Below the pieces are notes generated by a model. The model saw only the letters and a program-made list of their open reading frames with translations, was not told the DNA's origin and did not search any database. Positions 55,590 through 64,000 of a stretch of DNA of 64,000 nucleotides are shown one piece after another. Origin of the DNA: Isoetes taiwanensis (lineage: Eukaryota; Streptophyta; Lycopodiopsida; Isoetales; Isoetaceae); the NCBI GenBank assembly GCA_021234155.1, contig JAJEKV010000158.1, positions 927,820 through 991,819 of the forward strand, in the 5' to 3' direction. Position 1 is the first letter of the stretch; each line of letters starts with the position of its first letter. The position numbers were made by a program, and so were the translations under genes.

Positions 55590-56204
55590 GGTTGGAAGTC
55601 GTAATGTTGGGGACCTATCATTTTGATAAGGTATTATGTAAAATGACACAGCCTAGCATTGTTGGGCTATAAAGCAGTTGTAAGGTGGTTGTAAACTTGT
55701 AAATGATCGACAAATGTCATGTTTGTTTTAAACCATTGTATCATGAACAATACAAATAGATTTCAAATCACCATATGTCAGACAATGGATATGTTCATTC
55801 ACATAATTGTTTCGTTCTTCTTTATTATTTGAGAATGATGAAACATTAATTACTTATTCTCCACCATTTTAGAATGATGAAATGACATAAAATGTAACAA
55901 TGTCTAAATAAAAACGTTTCATTGTCTAAATGTAAGTTGATTTGATTTTAAAGATCATTCATTGTTAACAACATTGACATGTACTGTTAATAGACATATT
56001 AAATCATGAGCATTTTATTATAGCACTTAACACGTTTAAATGCTTTATAAAATAAATAACCCTATGCTAGACTAAAACTATTGTTTCAAAACAGGCCATG
56101 CATTAGCCTATTATTATAAGCTGATATGTTAATGTTAACACTTGTATTGGTTCTACGGATGAGCTATGTCATTATAATATCTGCTGGATAAAACAACTCA
56201 AAAA
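55590..56204. other. AT-rich intron interior, no gene recognised
   Basis: Repeated AATGATGAAA and ATTGTCTAAAT phrases (55790-55940). Probably the body of the Helitron-like element, since the element extends from 55559 toward higher coordinates. Confidence 0.35.
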
Positions 56205-56474
56205 TTACTTTCTATTTTTTAACATGTTGACAGTTGTACATGCATATAATCCTTGTGCAAACTGCATAATATATTGGAGGGTCCTAAGACCAGAAAAAAG
56301 AATTGAAATTCCAAAATCTACCTCCTTAACATCATAATATTTTCCTCCTACTGTGATCATTCCACATTTAAGATCAGAGTGAACACCACGAATGGAATGA
56401 ATATACGCACAATCCTGGCCAAATATCAAACGAGCAAAACTGCTTCTTTTCACAAAGCCTTCCTTGGCTCCCAA
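56205..56474 (-). pseudogene. Protein kinase catalytic-loop fragment
   Basis: The minus-strand frame reads ARLIFGQDCAYIHSIRGVHSDLKCGMI, then VKEVDFGIS. These align to the kinase Y-x-H...H-x-D-L-K-x-x-N catalytic loop (here HSDLKCG, so the usual R before D is S and N is lost) and the DFG motif, in the right spacing. Only this 60-residue piece is present. It is a captured or inserted relic inside an intron of the ULP1-like gene. Confidence 0.55.
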
Positions 56475-56925
56475 TTATATCATACAAACTACTAACACAA
56501 CTATGTGATCAAATACCAGAAACATTCATCAACGATTACCTCCTTAGAAGGCACAAGTGCCGAGCGTTTGGATAGCTTTCACATGACATTCAATCCCAAC
56601 CGATATGCACTGCTATTTCTGCATCGAAATTTTTAGGGCGTGGTTAAGATACCAGTTCACCATCACCCATTTCGAGCAACGGCATCATAAAAGTTGTAAG
56701 TCTGTCGCTGAATCGTATTCTACTTCCCAGGACCCATAAACAATTGCATCGCCAGATTAGATTTGAAGCTTAGAAGAAGGATCTGGCTGTGGCGGATTGA
56801 AGGATCTGCACCATCGCCACGCCTGCGAAGGAATGGGGTTGGATGACCGAGAGAAGGAATGGGGCTGGATGACCGAGAGTTTACAGGCAGCAGCCAGTTT
56901 GGAGTAGTCACCAGCATATGCTAGG

Positions 56926-57002
56926 CATATGTCGGTATATACCTGGATATGCCCACATACCCACATAAACGAGGGTTTGCCCCCCTAGGGGCAACCCAAA
57001 AA
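56926..57002. repeat. Dispersed repeat (copy 2)
   Basis: Partner of 55061-55139. Shares CATA-TGTCGGTATATACC-like, GCCCACA, GAGGGTTTGCCCC and AGGGGCAACCCAAAAA. Confidence 0.7.
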
Positions 57003-58239
57003 TATGAATAAGCAAAGTCAATGGAAAGGATAACCTTCTACAAACAGGCAGCCAATAGAAGAGGGGTGGCTCTCGGGGTTTGGCAGGAATCACCTTCCTC
57101 CAAATGGACACAACCTTGTTCATGTACAGGTCCACAATGGCCGGGTGAAAGAAGACATGAGATCTTCTCATTGGGACCGGTATCATATGAGAAACAACCC
57201 TGTATGATTTATGAATTCACAATCAGTGCAAAATTGAAATAAATAAGAGAGTGACCCTTACATGAGATACACTCCCACACATTGCTCATTCAGCCAAGAC
57301 TATCCCATCTTTTCAAGAATATCCGTACCAGGATGCTCGAATGAGAAGGCCTCCACATCATCTATCACAAATTCACCTTTTACATCCGAGACCATAGGCC
57401 AAAGTGCGCTCCTCAAATGGACAGGCCATTGTGCATTGTAGGCAAGAATTGGAGCAGATTTGGTGCTCTTCCCCTTTTTTTTTGGTTAGCCCATGCCAGA
57501 GTGATGAGGTCCTCCAGATGCTTAAAAAAAAATCAGAATGAAGTCATCTGTCATGGTCACCATTGTTCTCCTGATTACCTCGGGATCATCCTCCCCGTCA
57601 TCTACCACATTGAAGTATGTGGATATCTAGTGCACGGGTGATGAAGCAGCACCCAATTGTTCAGATGAGAGTAATTCTGAACCGATCCTCAACTTTGGTT
57701 TTTGAGGTGCTTTGAAGGACATCCCTGCAGCTATAGACTTGCTTAGCTTGGTAACCGGTGTGGAAGGGGATCTCGGCCCACTGCTGCTCCCCTCAAACCT
57801 GCCACAGTAAAGTAATTTGGTCTGAAAACCCTCCTTGCAAGTCTCTATATTATCCAAAGCTTCCCGGTCTACCCACTCTTTTCTGTCCACATTATTTAGC
57901 CCATAATTTTGTGCAATGTACTTCTCATACTGTGCAATCTTTTTATCTTTCATTCTCTCCCACTCCAACCTCCTCCGAGAAACATAATCTTCAGCATATT
58001 GCACCAAAATTTTCTCTTTGTCCTCACCCTCTGGAATATTCTCGAGCATAGCCGACCATAACGAAAACAAGCTCGGCATCTCTTCAAAAATGCGTAACGG
58101 TTAACCTTATACTTGTACTCCGGGATCAAAGGCATGCCTCGGGTTGTATTCATGTCACGCCCTTCCCCTTCTCTTCTCTTTGTAACAGAGGCAGCCTTCT
58201 TACGCCCCTTTTGAGCCCTACTACCCGTCCCATTCATGC

Positions 58240-59055
58240 ACCTTAAGGAGGTGAGATGACCCTCTGCTTTTTTAGAAGACCATACACAACCATGAAGCGG
58301 ACAAAAAATGCTTTGCCTTCTTCCTACTATATATAGTAATACACCGTTCCCCCAAGCTGCCTCGTCAATCTCAGGAGTCCTCCTCGAAAGTGGGCTGCTA
58401 CCACTTCAGAAAGGCATGGGTTTTCCCAGTGGGGCTGACCCTCTCGCCAGCAGATTTGATCACTCTCAATGAGCTTCGGATGCAAAGGAGTTATTTGTTT
58501 TTCCTCCTTTGCCTTTGCCTTAGCTTTCCGCGGCCCGGGCTGCTTGCATCATCTCATACGCTTTCAGGAAAAATGCTCTTCATTGCCGATTCTCTTCTAC
58601 AACATAATCGGATCGGCTCTCTTCTTCCTCGGATCGCCCTCTTCTTCCTCGGTTTCCACTTCCATTCCCTTTGAAGATTACGCTCCATCCCCTTCCTCCG
58701 AGATTCTTCCCCGAAGGATGAGCTCCCCTCTCATCCTCGCCCACTTTTGGAATCTCGCCCTTGGCGCTGCTCTATCGCCCGAATCGGAAGCCGCCATAAG
58801 CTTCGACCTCGGCTTCGCCCTTTCAAATTTCGCCCGAATCGTGACCATAGCTTCAGCCCGAAGCCCTTTTTTTTCAAAAGGCTAGCGCACTAATATAACG
58901 GTTGGGTGTTTTGGGCGGGGACTACTCTTGTCGGATCATTAGATACCCAATTTAAAAATCGGATGATGATAGTTACGACAGGGCGAACATGACAGAAATT
59001 GACATATACCAGAATGTTTGGAAATATCACAAATATCTGCGTAAAGATTTCACGG
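58240..59055. other. 5' flank of the ULP1-like gene
   Basis: A plus-strand open frame at 58390-58885 is low-complexity (TCTTCCTCGG repeats) and I do not accept it as a gene. The stretch likely contains the promoter of the minus-strand gene. A TATATATAG motif at about 58328 is a possible TATA box, by position only. Confidence 0.3.
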
Positions 59056-59660
59056 CCCAGAAATACCATGGTATATGGCCAGAGATACCATGATATATGG
59101 CCCGAAATACCATGGTGTGTTAAGCGAGAAATATCATATTAAATTGCAATAATATTTATCATAAATTACCTTACAATGAAATTACCATGCAATTTATGTT
59201 GTCATAGCCTTAGTGATTATGGCCTTAGAAGTGGTATAGCCTTGTCTGAAGATACAATGGTCTTGGCCAGAAAAACCATGGCCTTGGCCAGAAATACAAT
59301 AGTCTTGGCCAGAAATACCATGGACTTGGCGGAAAAACCACCATAGCCTTGTCCGTAAATACCATGGTCTAGGCCGAAATACCATGGTCTATGGCTAGAA
59401 ATACCATACCCTTGTCCAGAAATACCATGGTCTATGGCTAGAAATACCATGATAATGGCAAGAAATACCATGGTCTATGGCTAGAAATACCATACCCTTG
59501 TCCAAAAATACCATGGTCTAGGCGGAAATACCATGATAATGGCGGAAATACCATGGTTTATGTCCGTAAATACCACAATATGTCCAGAAATACTTTATCC
59601 TTGTCCAGAAATACCATGATACTGGCCAGAAATACCATGGTTTATGTCCAGAAATACTAT
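59056..59660 (-). repeat. Minisatellite array 3, inverted orientation
   Basis: About 24 units of CCAGAAATACCATGG, the complement of arrays 1-2, with joints such as TCTATGG, GATAATGG and ACCCTTGT. Units with TCCAGAAATA or GCGGAAATA variants show divergence. Confidence 0.95.
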
Positions 59661-59821
59661 GTTAACTAACTACATTAATCTAAAAGCTAGTCAAAGTTTA
59701 ATAGTTGTATTGTCACAACCTTAGTGATAATGGCCTTAGAAATGTGAGGACTATGTCAATTTCTAAGTGGCAATAGTTGTATTGCTCTCAAACAATTTAT
59801 GTTGTGTTAACCTCAGTGGTC

Positions 59822-59940
59822 ATTGCCAGAAATACCATATTTTTCCTAGCCAGAAATACCACGTCATTCATGGACAGAAATACCGTGTCACTCCTGGCCA
59901 GAAATACCATGTTACCCATGGCCAGAAAAACCATGGCCGG
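59822..59940 (-). repeat. Minisatellite array 4, inverted orientation
   Basis: Six units of CCAGAAATACCA-type, same strand sense as array 3, about 160 bases after it. Confidence 0.9.
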
Positions 59941-61700
59941 TTCCGTCCCCGGCCCACCTCACGTCCGTTCAAAAGTGGGCCCCTCTTGAATGCACGCCAG
60001 CGCCGCGGTACCACGGACCCCTGGGGCTTGTGAGAATGAAGTACCAAGGCAGCAGACCCTGGTATGCTCATGCGCGATTGAACCGCGCTTGCCCGAATGG
60101 CATGGCCGGGTTGATGCCTCCCATCGCATTCTGATGGCCATGGCGTGGCTGATTACGGGAGTCCGGAAAGACCGAGCCAAATCTGTCCAGAAAGACCGGA
60201 TCCCGGACTCTAAATACCCCGAAGTTGTAGATTTTTTTTTTTTTTTAGCACGCCAGCCTAACCAAGCATGCAACCCTAATTCTAAGCTATCCAGTAGCAT
60301 AGCATGTCCACCTCCATAAAAAACTGATGCGGCAATAGTTTCGCCGTCAGATTTTTTTTTCTTTAAAGATCTACGGCCAAGAAAATTATAAAATGGGTAA
60401 AAAAAAAAGCACGGAGATGGAAAAGGTCACTAATAACTGCTCGTTATTTTATTTGCCTCCACGGCACAGGTCCTCCTCCAAGTTCATCAGGCGCTCACGG
60501 TCCTTGGACCTCCCTTGAACTCGTGCAAAGGTAAGGTTTTTAGTCCTGATTTTCATTATCGTTCACGATTTATTCATTTTTCCGACCTGTTAGATGGCAT
60601 CATGGGCTGCCAAGCCAAGAATGTCGGCTCAGGCATCCCACGCACATAACTTAAGAGCATTGACAATAATCATCTCGTCTCGTTTGCATCTGTGCCTTTT
60701 TCGAAAGTTCAATGGCATCATCTGAAATCTTTGCAGTCCACATTGTTGAAGGGGAAACATTAGAGAACTCGCATCCTCCCAAGCGGGAATGAAATCATTG
60801 AAGCAAAGCAGTGAAGAATATGCAGGCAGAATTTGGTGACATGGACATTTAACTCAGAAGAAGCTTACTTGTAATAAGCAGGTATTATCTGCAATCTTTG
60901 TTATATCTTCCTATTGATCTATATCTCTCGTCTCCAGGTCCTATTTTATTGGCCTTCCACTCCTCTCCAAAGACAACCGAAAGTTTGTAAAAAGCGGACC
61001 TGAAAGAGGCAAATGCGTTTGACAGATGTCAAAACTAGAGGAATGGGAGCAATGATGGTTTGATTCTTCTTAGATTTCTATTCCAATTACACGTAGATGC
61101 TGCCTTGTATCTAAACCGTGAACTCAAGTCTCATGTTTCCAATCCTCCGAAGGAACTTGAAGCTTACATGTTCTTACTAACTTACAAAAGCATCGTTGCC
61201 CTTCGTTGCATACTTATAGGTTACTTTGAATTCTTCCATGGTTTCTCACCTTGTATAGTGTCTCCTACTGTTCAAAGTTTACATCTGTATTATTCGTCTC
61301 ATAGCTTCTAGTGTTCTTCCCTAAATTTGAATAAATTCATCCGTCCATCATTTCTTCTAGTGTTCCTTGAAACCGGCATGCTCACCTTAAAGCCATATAT
61401 AAAATGATGTCTCCCATACATGAAGTTGCATGGTTAATTTTCCTTTGGCTTCATTCACTGATTGGTGGTCCTACTTATCAATATTGTTACTCTCTAAAAA
61501 TGCAATATAATGCTGGTTGCATACATTGTCCACTGTGTCTCACATGGGTTCATATTCACACCTGTAGCTCTTTTTCTAAGGTTCCGTATATGTTTCGTTG
61601 CTTTGTTCTTCAAGATCTCAGGATTTGAGATCATGTTTCTTACTCTTTTTTGGTTTTATAACTTGATTTTTTGTTCTTTTTATTTTCCATGTCATCATAG
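59941..61700. other. No gene firmly recognised; possible 5' region of UFL1
   Basis: A GC-rich island-like stretch (59940-60200) has open frames on both strands, none with a known domain. A GT donor follows CGTGCAAAG near 60530, so a 5' UTR exon is possible. The frame 61060-61311 (VDAALYLNRELKSHVSNPPKE) is conserved-looking but unrecognised. Earlier UFL1 exons were not found. Confidence 0.35.
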
Positions 61701-62600
61701 GTGCATGGAAAGCTTGAAGGGGGTCAACTTTATATTCCAAAGATATGTTGCTTGCATCAAGTCAAGTCTACGTGGAGCTATAAGAGCAGTGACAATTCCA
61801 ACTTCCATACATGCTATCACGGAATACTTTGCAATCTCAACTTGGAGATGATGAAGCACTTGTGACCGGTGGTTTTAATGATGGCAAGATATCCTCAGAT
61901 CTTGTTTTGAATGACCTTATTAAAGAAGGAATCATTAAAGGAACATTGCGTGGAGGTGGAACTACATGGACACCTTTGGTGAGCATGTATATAACAGATA
62001 TGTCTTAGAATGATGTTGTGAGTTTCATTCTCCGGTTCCGTGTATTTCGCATTCTCAACAGGGCAAAGCGTGGAGGGCTTCTTTTCAGGTCAATGATGTG
62101 AAAATAGTGCATTTATTTTGAAACATGGGGGCATCCGAGATGGCATATGGTTTTATATGCGTAATCGCTATATAAGCTTTGATACTTTGAAAAAGCTTGT
62201 TGTTCCACAACCAAAATACTACCTAGAGGTGTGTATTATTTGTTAATCCTAGAGCTAACAAAGTCTTGGTAAAAAAAATAAGAATAGTTTAATTCTTGAT
62301 ATGCATCGTTATCGGTGAAGTACAAAGATGGCCTTGCAATCGGAGGGTTTTTTGCACATTCTTTTTCATTGGCTTGGTCGATTCAAATTACAGATGAAGC
62401 CATAAGTGGAGACAATTTTGGTAGGTGTAGGTTTACTTTCTTTTGGATTATCATGGGTAATTAAAAGCATTTCCTCCAGCCGGTTCTTACACTTTTAATT
62501 TCCGTGTTTGATCAGTTGATGTTGTACCATCTTCATTTGGAGTCTCTGATGTCAAAATATTGCTATCATTGTGCCGTTTCAGGTACAGCGTGCCTTGAAG
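61701..62600 (+). pseudogene. UFL1: UFL1 (E3 UFM1-protein ligase 1) exons, broken
   Basis: UFL1 is the E3 ligase of the ufmylation pathway, acting mostly at the ER. After an AG acceptor (61700) the frame reads VHGKLEGGQLYIPK. One extra base then shifts into YVACIKSSLRGAIRAVTIPT, and a second shift leads to LQSQLGDDEALV, then LVLNDLIKEGIIKGTLRGG and TTWTP. Further on: FYMRNRYISFDTLKKLVVPQP (about 62155-62210), KYKDGLAIGGFF with ITDEAISGDNF before a GT donor (about 62320-62420), and VDVVPSSFGVSDVKILLSLC with VQRALK to a donor at 62600. These follow UFL1 order. The N-terminal half and everything after this point were not seen. Confidence 0.75.
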
Positions 62601-63310
62601 GTAAGTTCAAATAGCGTAACATCGTTTGGAAACTAAACGTATTGAAGCTAAAATGGTCCTTGCACTCTCTCCTTTAGCTTCGATTGAGATAGCCCGATCT
62701 GGCATTTCCATTTTGAAACCATATACAATGTGCTATGTGATAGTGAAGATGTAAAGTGTATCCAGTACAATTGCTCATGAACGGTGCAAACTTGGATATC
62801 TAGATGTTTAGTGGCAAAGTGCTGCTCATCTTTGTTAAGCTTGATAGCATCACAATGCAGTCCAGCTGCTATAACATTTAGTTGTTTTAGCCCTTCAAGC
62901 TATAAAATAAGAAAAGCATTTCTTAAGTTGTTTAGAATAACCTTAATCTCAGCTTCTGTAATGCTCAAGCTTACCGCAGCTAGTTTCTTTGAAGCCCAGC
63001 AATAATGTCTCTCTTCCTGCTACATATGACTTTCAAGTCCTCAAAAATCTTCTAACTGGCATGCATTAAAATATTATGACGATTCAAGATAAACTTTGAC
63101 TATTGGTTCTCCAACAACAGGTTTACGGCGTCTACAAGGGATATTTGACATATACCAAAGTATGCCCAATCTGCGCAAGCTCATGCAGTTAATCCCTTAT
63201 GTCCAACAATGAACAAATGTTTATTAAACAAAGACCCTATCGACATACTCTTGCAACTTTCACAATAGATGTTAATAGAACATTGTTGTATAAGGCTAAG
63301 TGGCTTGTTG
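62601..63310. other. No gene recognised
   Basis: No UFL1 continuation or other domain was identified. The open frame at 62784-63005 has no motif. Confidence 0.35.
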
Positions 63311-63720
63311 GCACCCAACATATGTATCTATTATAAAAATGCAAGTCGATCGGGACTAAAGTACTAAAGTGTTGTTTACATTTACTCTGTCGCCCTTGAT
63401 CCTTCCAATGAGGCCAATATTTCTTGGTCGCCTTTTGTCCAAATAATGATTTGCAATTGCACCCTTTAAAAGAAAATATAAGAACAATAACAAAATGGAA
63501 TTGCACCCCTTAAAGTGGCTCTGTTGGCACCCAACATATGTATCTATTATAAAAATGCAAGTCGATCGTAACTAAAGTGTTGTTTTGTGTTTACTCTGCC
63601 GCCCTTGACCATTCCAATGATGCCAATATTTCTTGGTCGCCTTTTGTCCCGTAAATAATGATTTGCAATTGCACCCTTTAAAGGAAAATATAAGAACGAT
63701 AACACAATGGAATTGCACCC
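63311..63720. repeat. About 216-bp tandem duplication
   Basis: The copies start GGCACCCAACATATGTATC at about 63311 and 63527. Each runs through AAAATGCAAGTCGATCG, TTTCTTGGTCGCC, AATGATTTGCAATTGCACCC to ACAAAATGGAATTGCACCC. A shorter submodule (AATGGAATTGCACCCTT) is repeated again at about 63740. Confidence 0.9.
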
Positions 63721-64000
63721 TTTGAAAGGCAGATAACAAAATGGAATTGCACCCTTGAAAGGCAAATATTAGAACGATAACAAAAGCTAGTTGGGGTTGT
63801 GAGTTTTCGATCCCCAGACCTCTTGCATCCACGCATGCACGCAATCGCTCGTCCATGAGCTATCACCCCTAATTGATATGCATATATTTTTGTTTATTTT
63901 GATACCCAATTTTTTCCATACTTGAGATTTCAAATTTTTACACCTATATCTATATGTAGAGACTACAAATTTAATTGAATCCTGGGCTTCAAACTAATGT
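63721..64000. other. No gene recognised
   Basis: Continuation of the repeat flank, AT-rich at the end. Confidence 0.35.

Larger units (their letters stand above)
54339..58239 (-). pseudogene. ULP1/SENP-type (C48) SUMO protease gene, broken
   Basis: C48 proteases process SUMO or remove it from targets. Read 5' to 3' on the minus strand: a basic N-terminus (58237 down), then a long exon with PSLFSLWSAMLENIPEGE and RRRLEWERMKDKKIAQYEKY, crossing an in-frame TAG near 57630 and ending PEG-type before a GT donor. The next exon has VIDDVEAFSF, then an in-frame TAG before SWLNEQCVGVY (about 57300). The following exon (about 57190-57100) has MRRSHVFFHPAIVDLYMNK in the correct splice phase. Then comes a catalytic His exon from 54936 (HHWSL, then a +1 shift, then FIVLIGKSETLG and LLHFDSL with the Asp). 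The Cys exon (54718-54534) has CPEQENGSDCGVYTL, and the last exon (about 54460-54339) has VTPDWFGKVDVA. The His, Asp and Cys triad is therefore recognisable, but two TAG codons and a frameshift break it. The introns carry repeats and a kinase fragment. Confidence 0.8.

Noticed and set aside
58390-58885. Plus-strand frame upstream of the ULP1-like gene
   Set aside because: Low-complexity Ser/Leu/Phe content from CT-rich DNA, overlapping another open frame. No motif seen.
59194-59471. Frames with ISGQDYGISGQG-type repeats
   Set aside because: Shadow translations of inverted minisatellite array 3.

Overview
The window looks like nuclear DNA of a land plant with a large, transposon-rich genome. 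The evidence is spliceosomal GT-AG introns in frame-consistent exons, a plant-class SWI3D chromatin-remodelling gene, a PLS-type PPR fragment, plant L1-type LINEs, and MULE/FAR1-like, Helitron-like and LTR elements. DUF7869-type and SHGKG-type mobile protein families, and a Ty3/gypsy gag of Sushi/Tcn1 character, make a seed-free plant (fern, lycophyte or bryophyte) my preferred guess. That is inference only. No rRNA, tRNA, CRISPR or bacterial operon was recognised.

Layout. 0.3-1.0 kb: LINE C-terminal fragment (+). 1.2-3.8 kb: decayed DUF7869-type mobile-element gene (-). 4.7-9.0 kb: an unrecognised multi-exon gene (+) whose introns and upstream flank carry unusual short palindromes with AAATTGGGC-like arms. 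9.8-10.4 kb: second DUF7869 tail (-). 10.7-15.8 kb: a convergent pair, an SHGKG-type protein gene (+) facing a RING-like/FCP1-like gene (-); the pair recurs in reduced form at 19.3-21.9 kb. 15.55-16.12 kb: long inverted repeat. 16.2-16.9 kb: nonaspanin (TM9SF) pseudogene (-). 21.9-23.4 kb: gypsy gag-protease remnant (-) fused to the second RING-like gene. 24.6-25.3 kb: LINE RT fragment (-). 25.9 kb: miRNA-precursor-like hairpin. 27-31.2 kb: SWI3D locus (+).

32.9-46.1 kb is a three-level nest. A MULE/FAR1-like transposase gene (+) is split by a gag-protease-only LTR retrotransposon (34811-45843, -), which is itself split by a near full-length L1-type LINE (36414-43254, -). Both insertions have exact target-site duplications, and the interrupted codons rejoin in frame. 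46.3 and 55.6 kb: two related Helitron-like 3' ends. 46.6-47.1 kb: another LINE 3' end with a (TTCTA)n tail. 50.7-51.9 kb: PPR fragment and a small membrane-protein exon. 52.3-54.1 and 59.06-59.94 kb: 21-22 bp minisatellite arrays in opposite orientation, flanking a decayed Ulp1/SENP (C48) protease gene (54.3-58.2 kb, -). 61.7-62.6 kb: UFL1 (UFM1 E3 ligase) exons (+). 63.3-63.7 kb: tandem duplication.

Most recognisable host genes (SWI3D, UFL1, ULP1-like, TM9SF, PPR) and mobile genes carry frameshifts or in-frame stops. Either this is a graveyard of duplicated gene fragments among transposons, or the assembly has uncorrected indels. The sequence alone does not separate the two everywhere.
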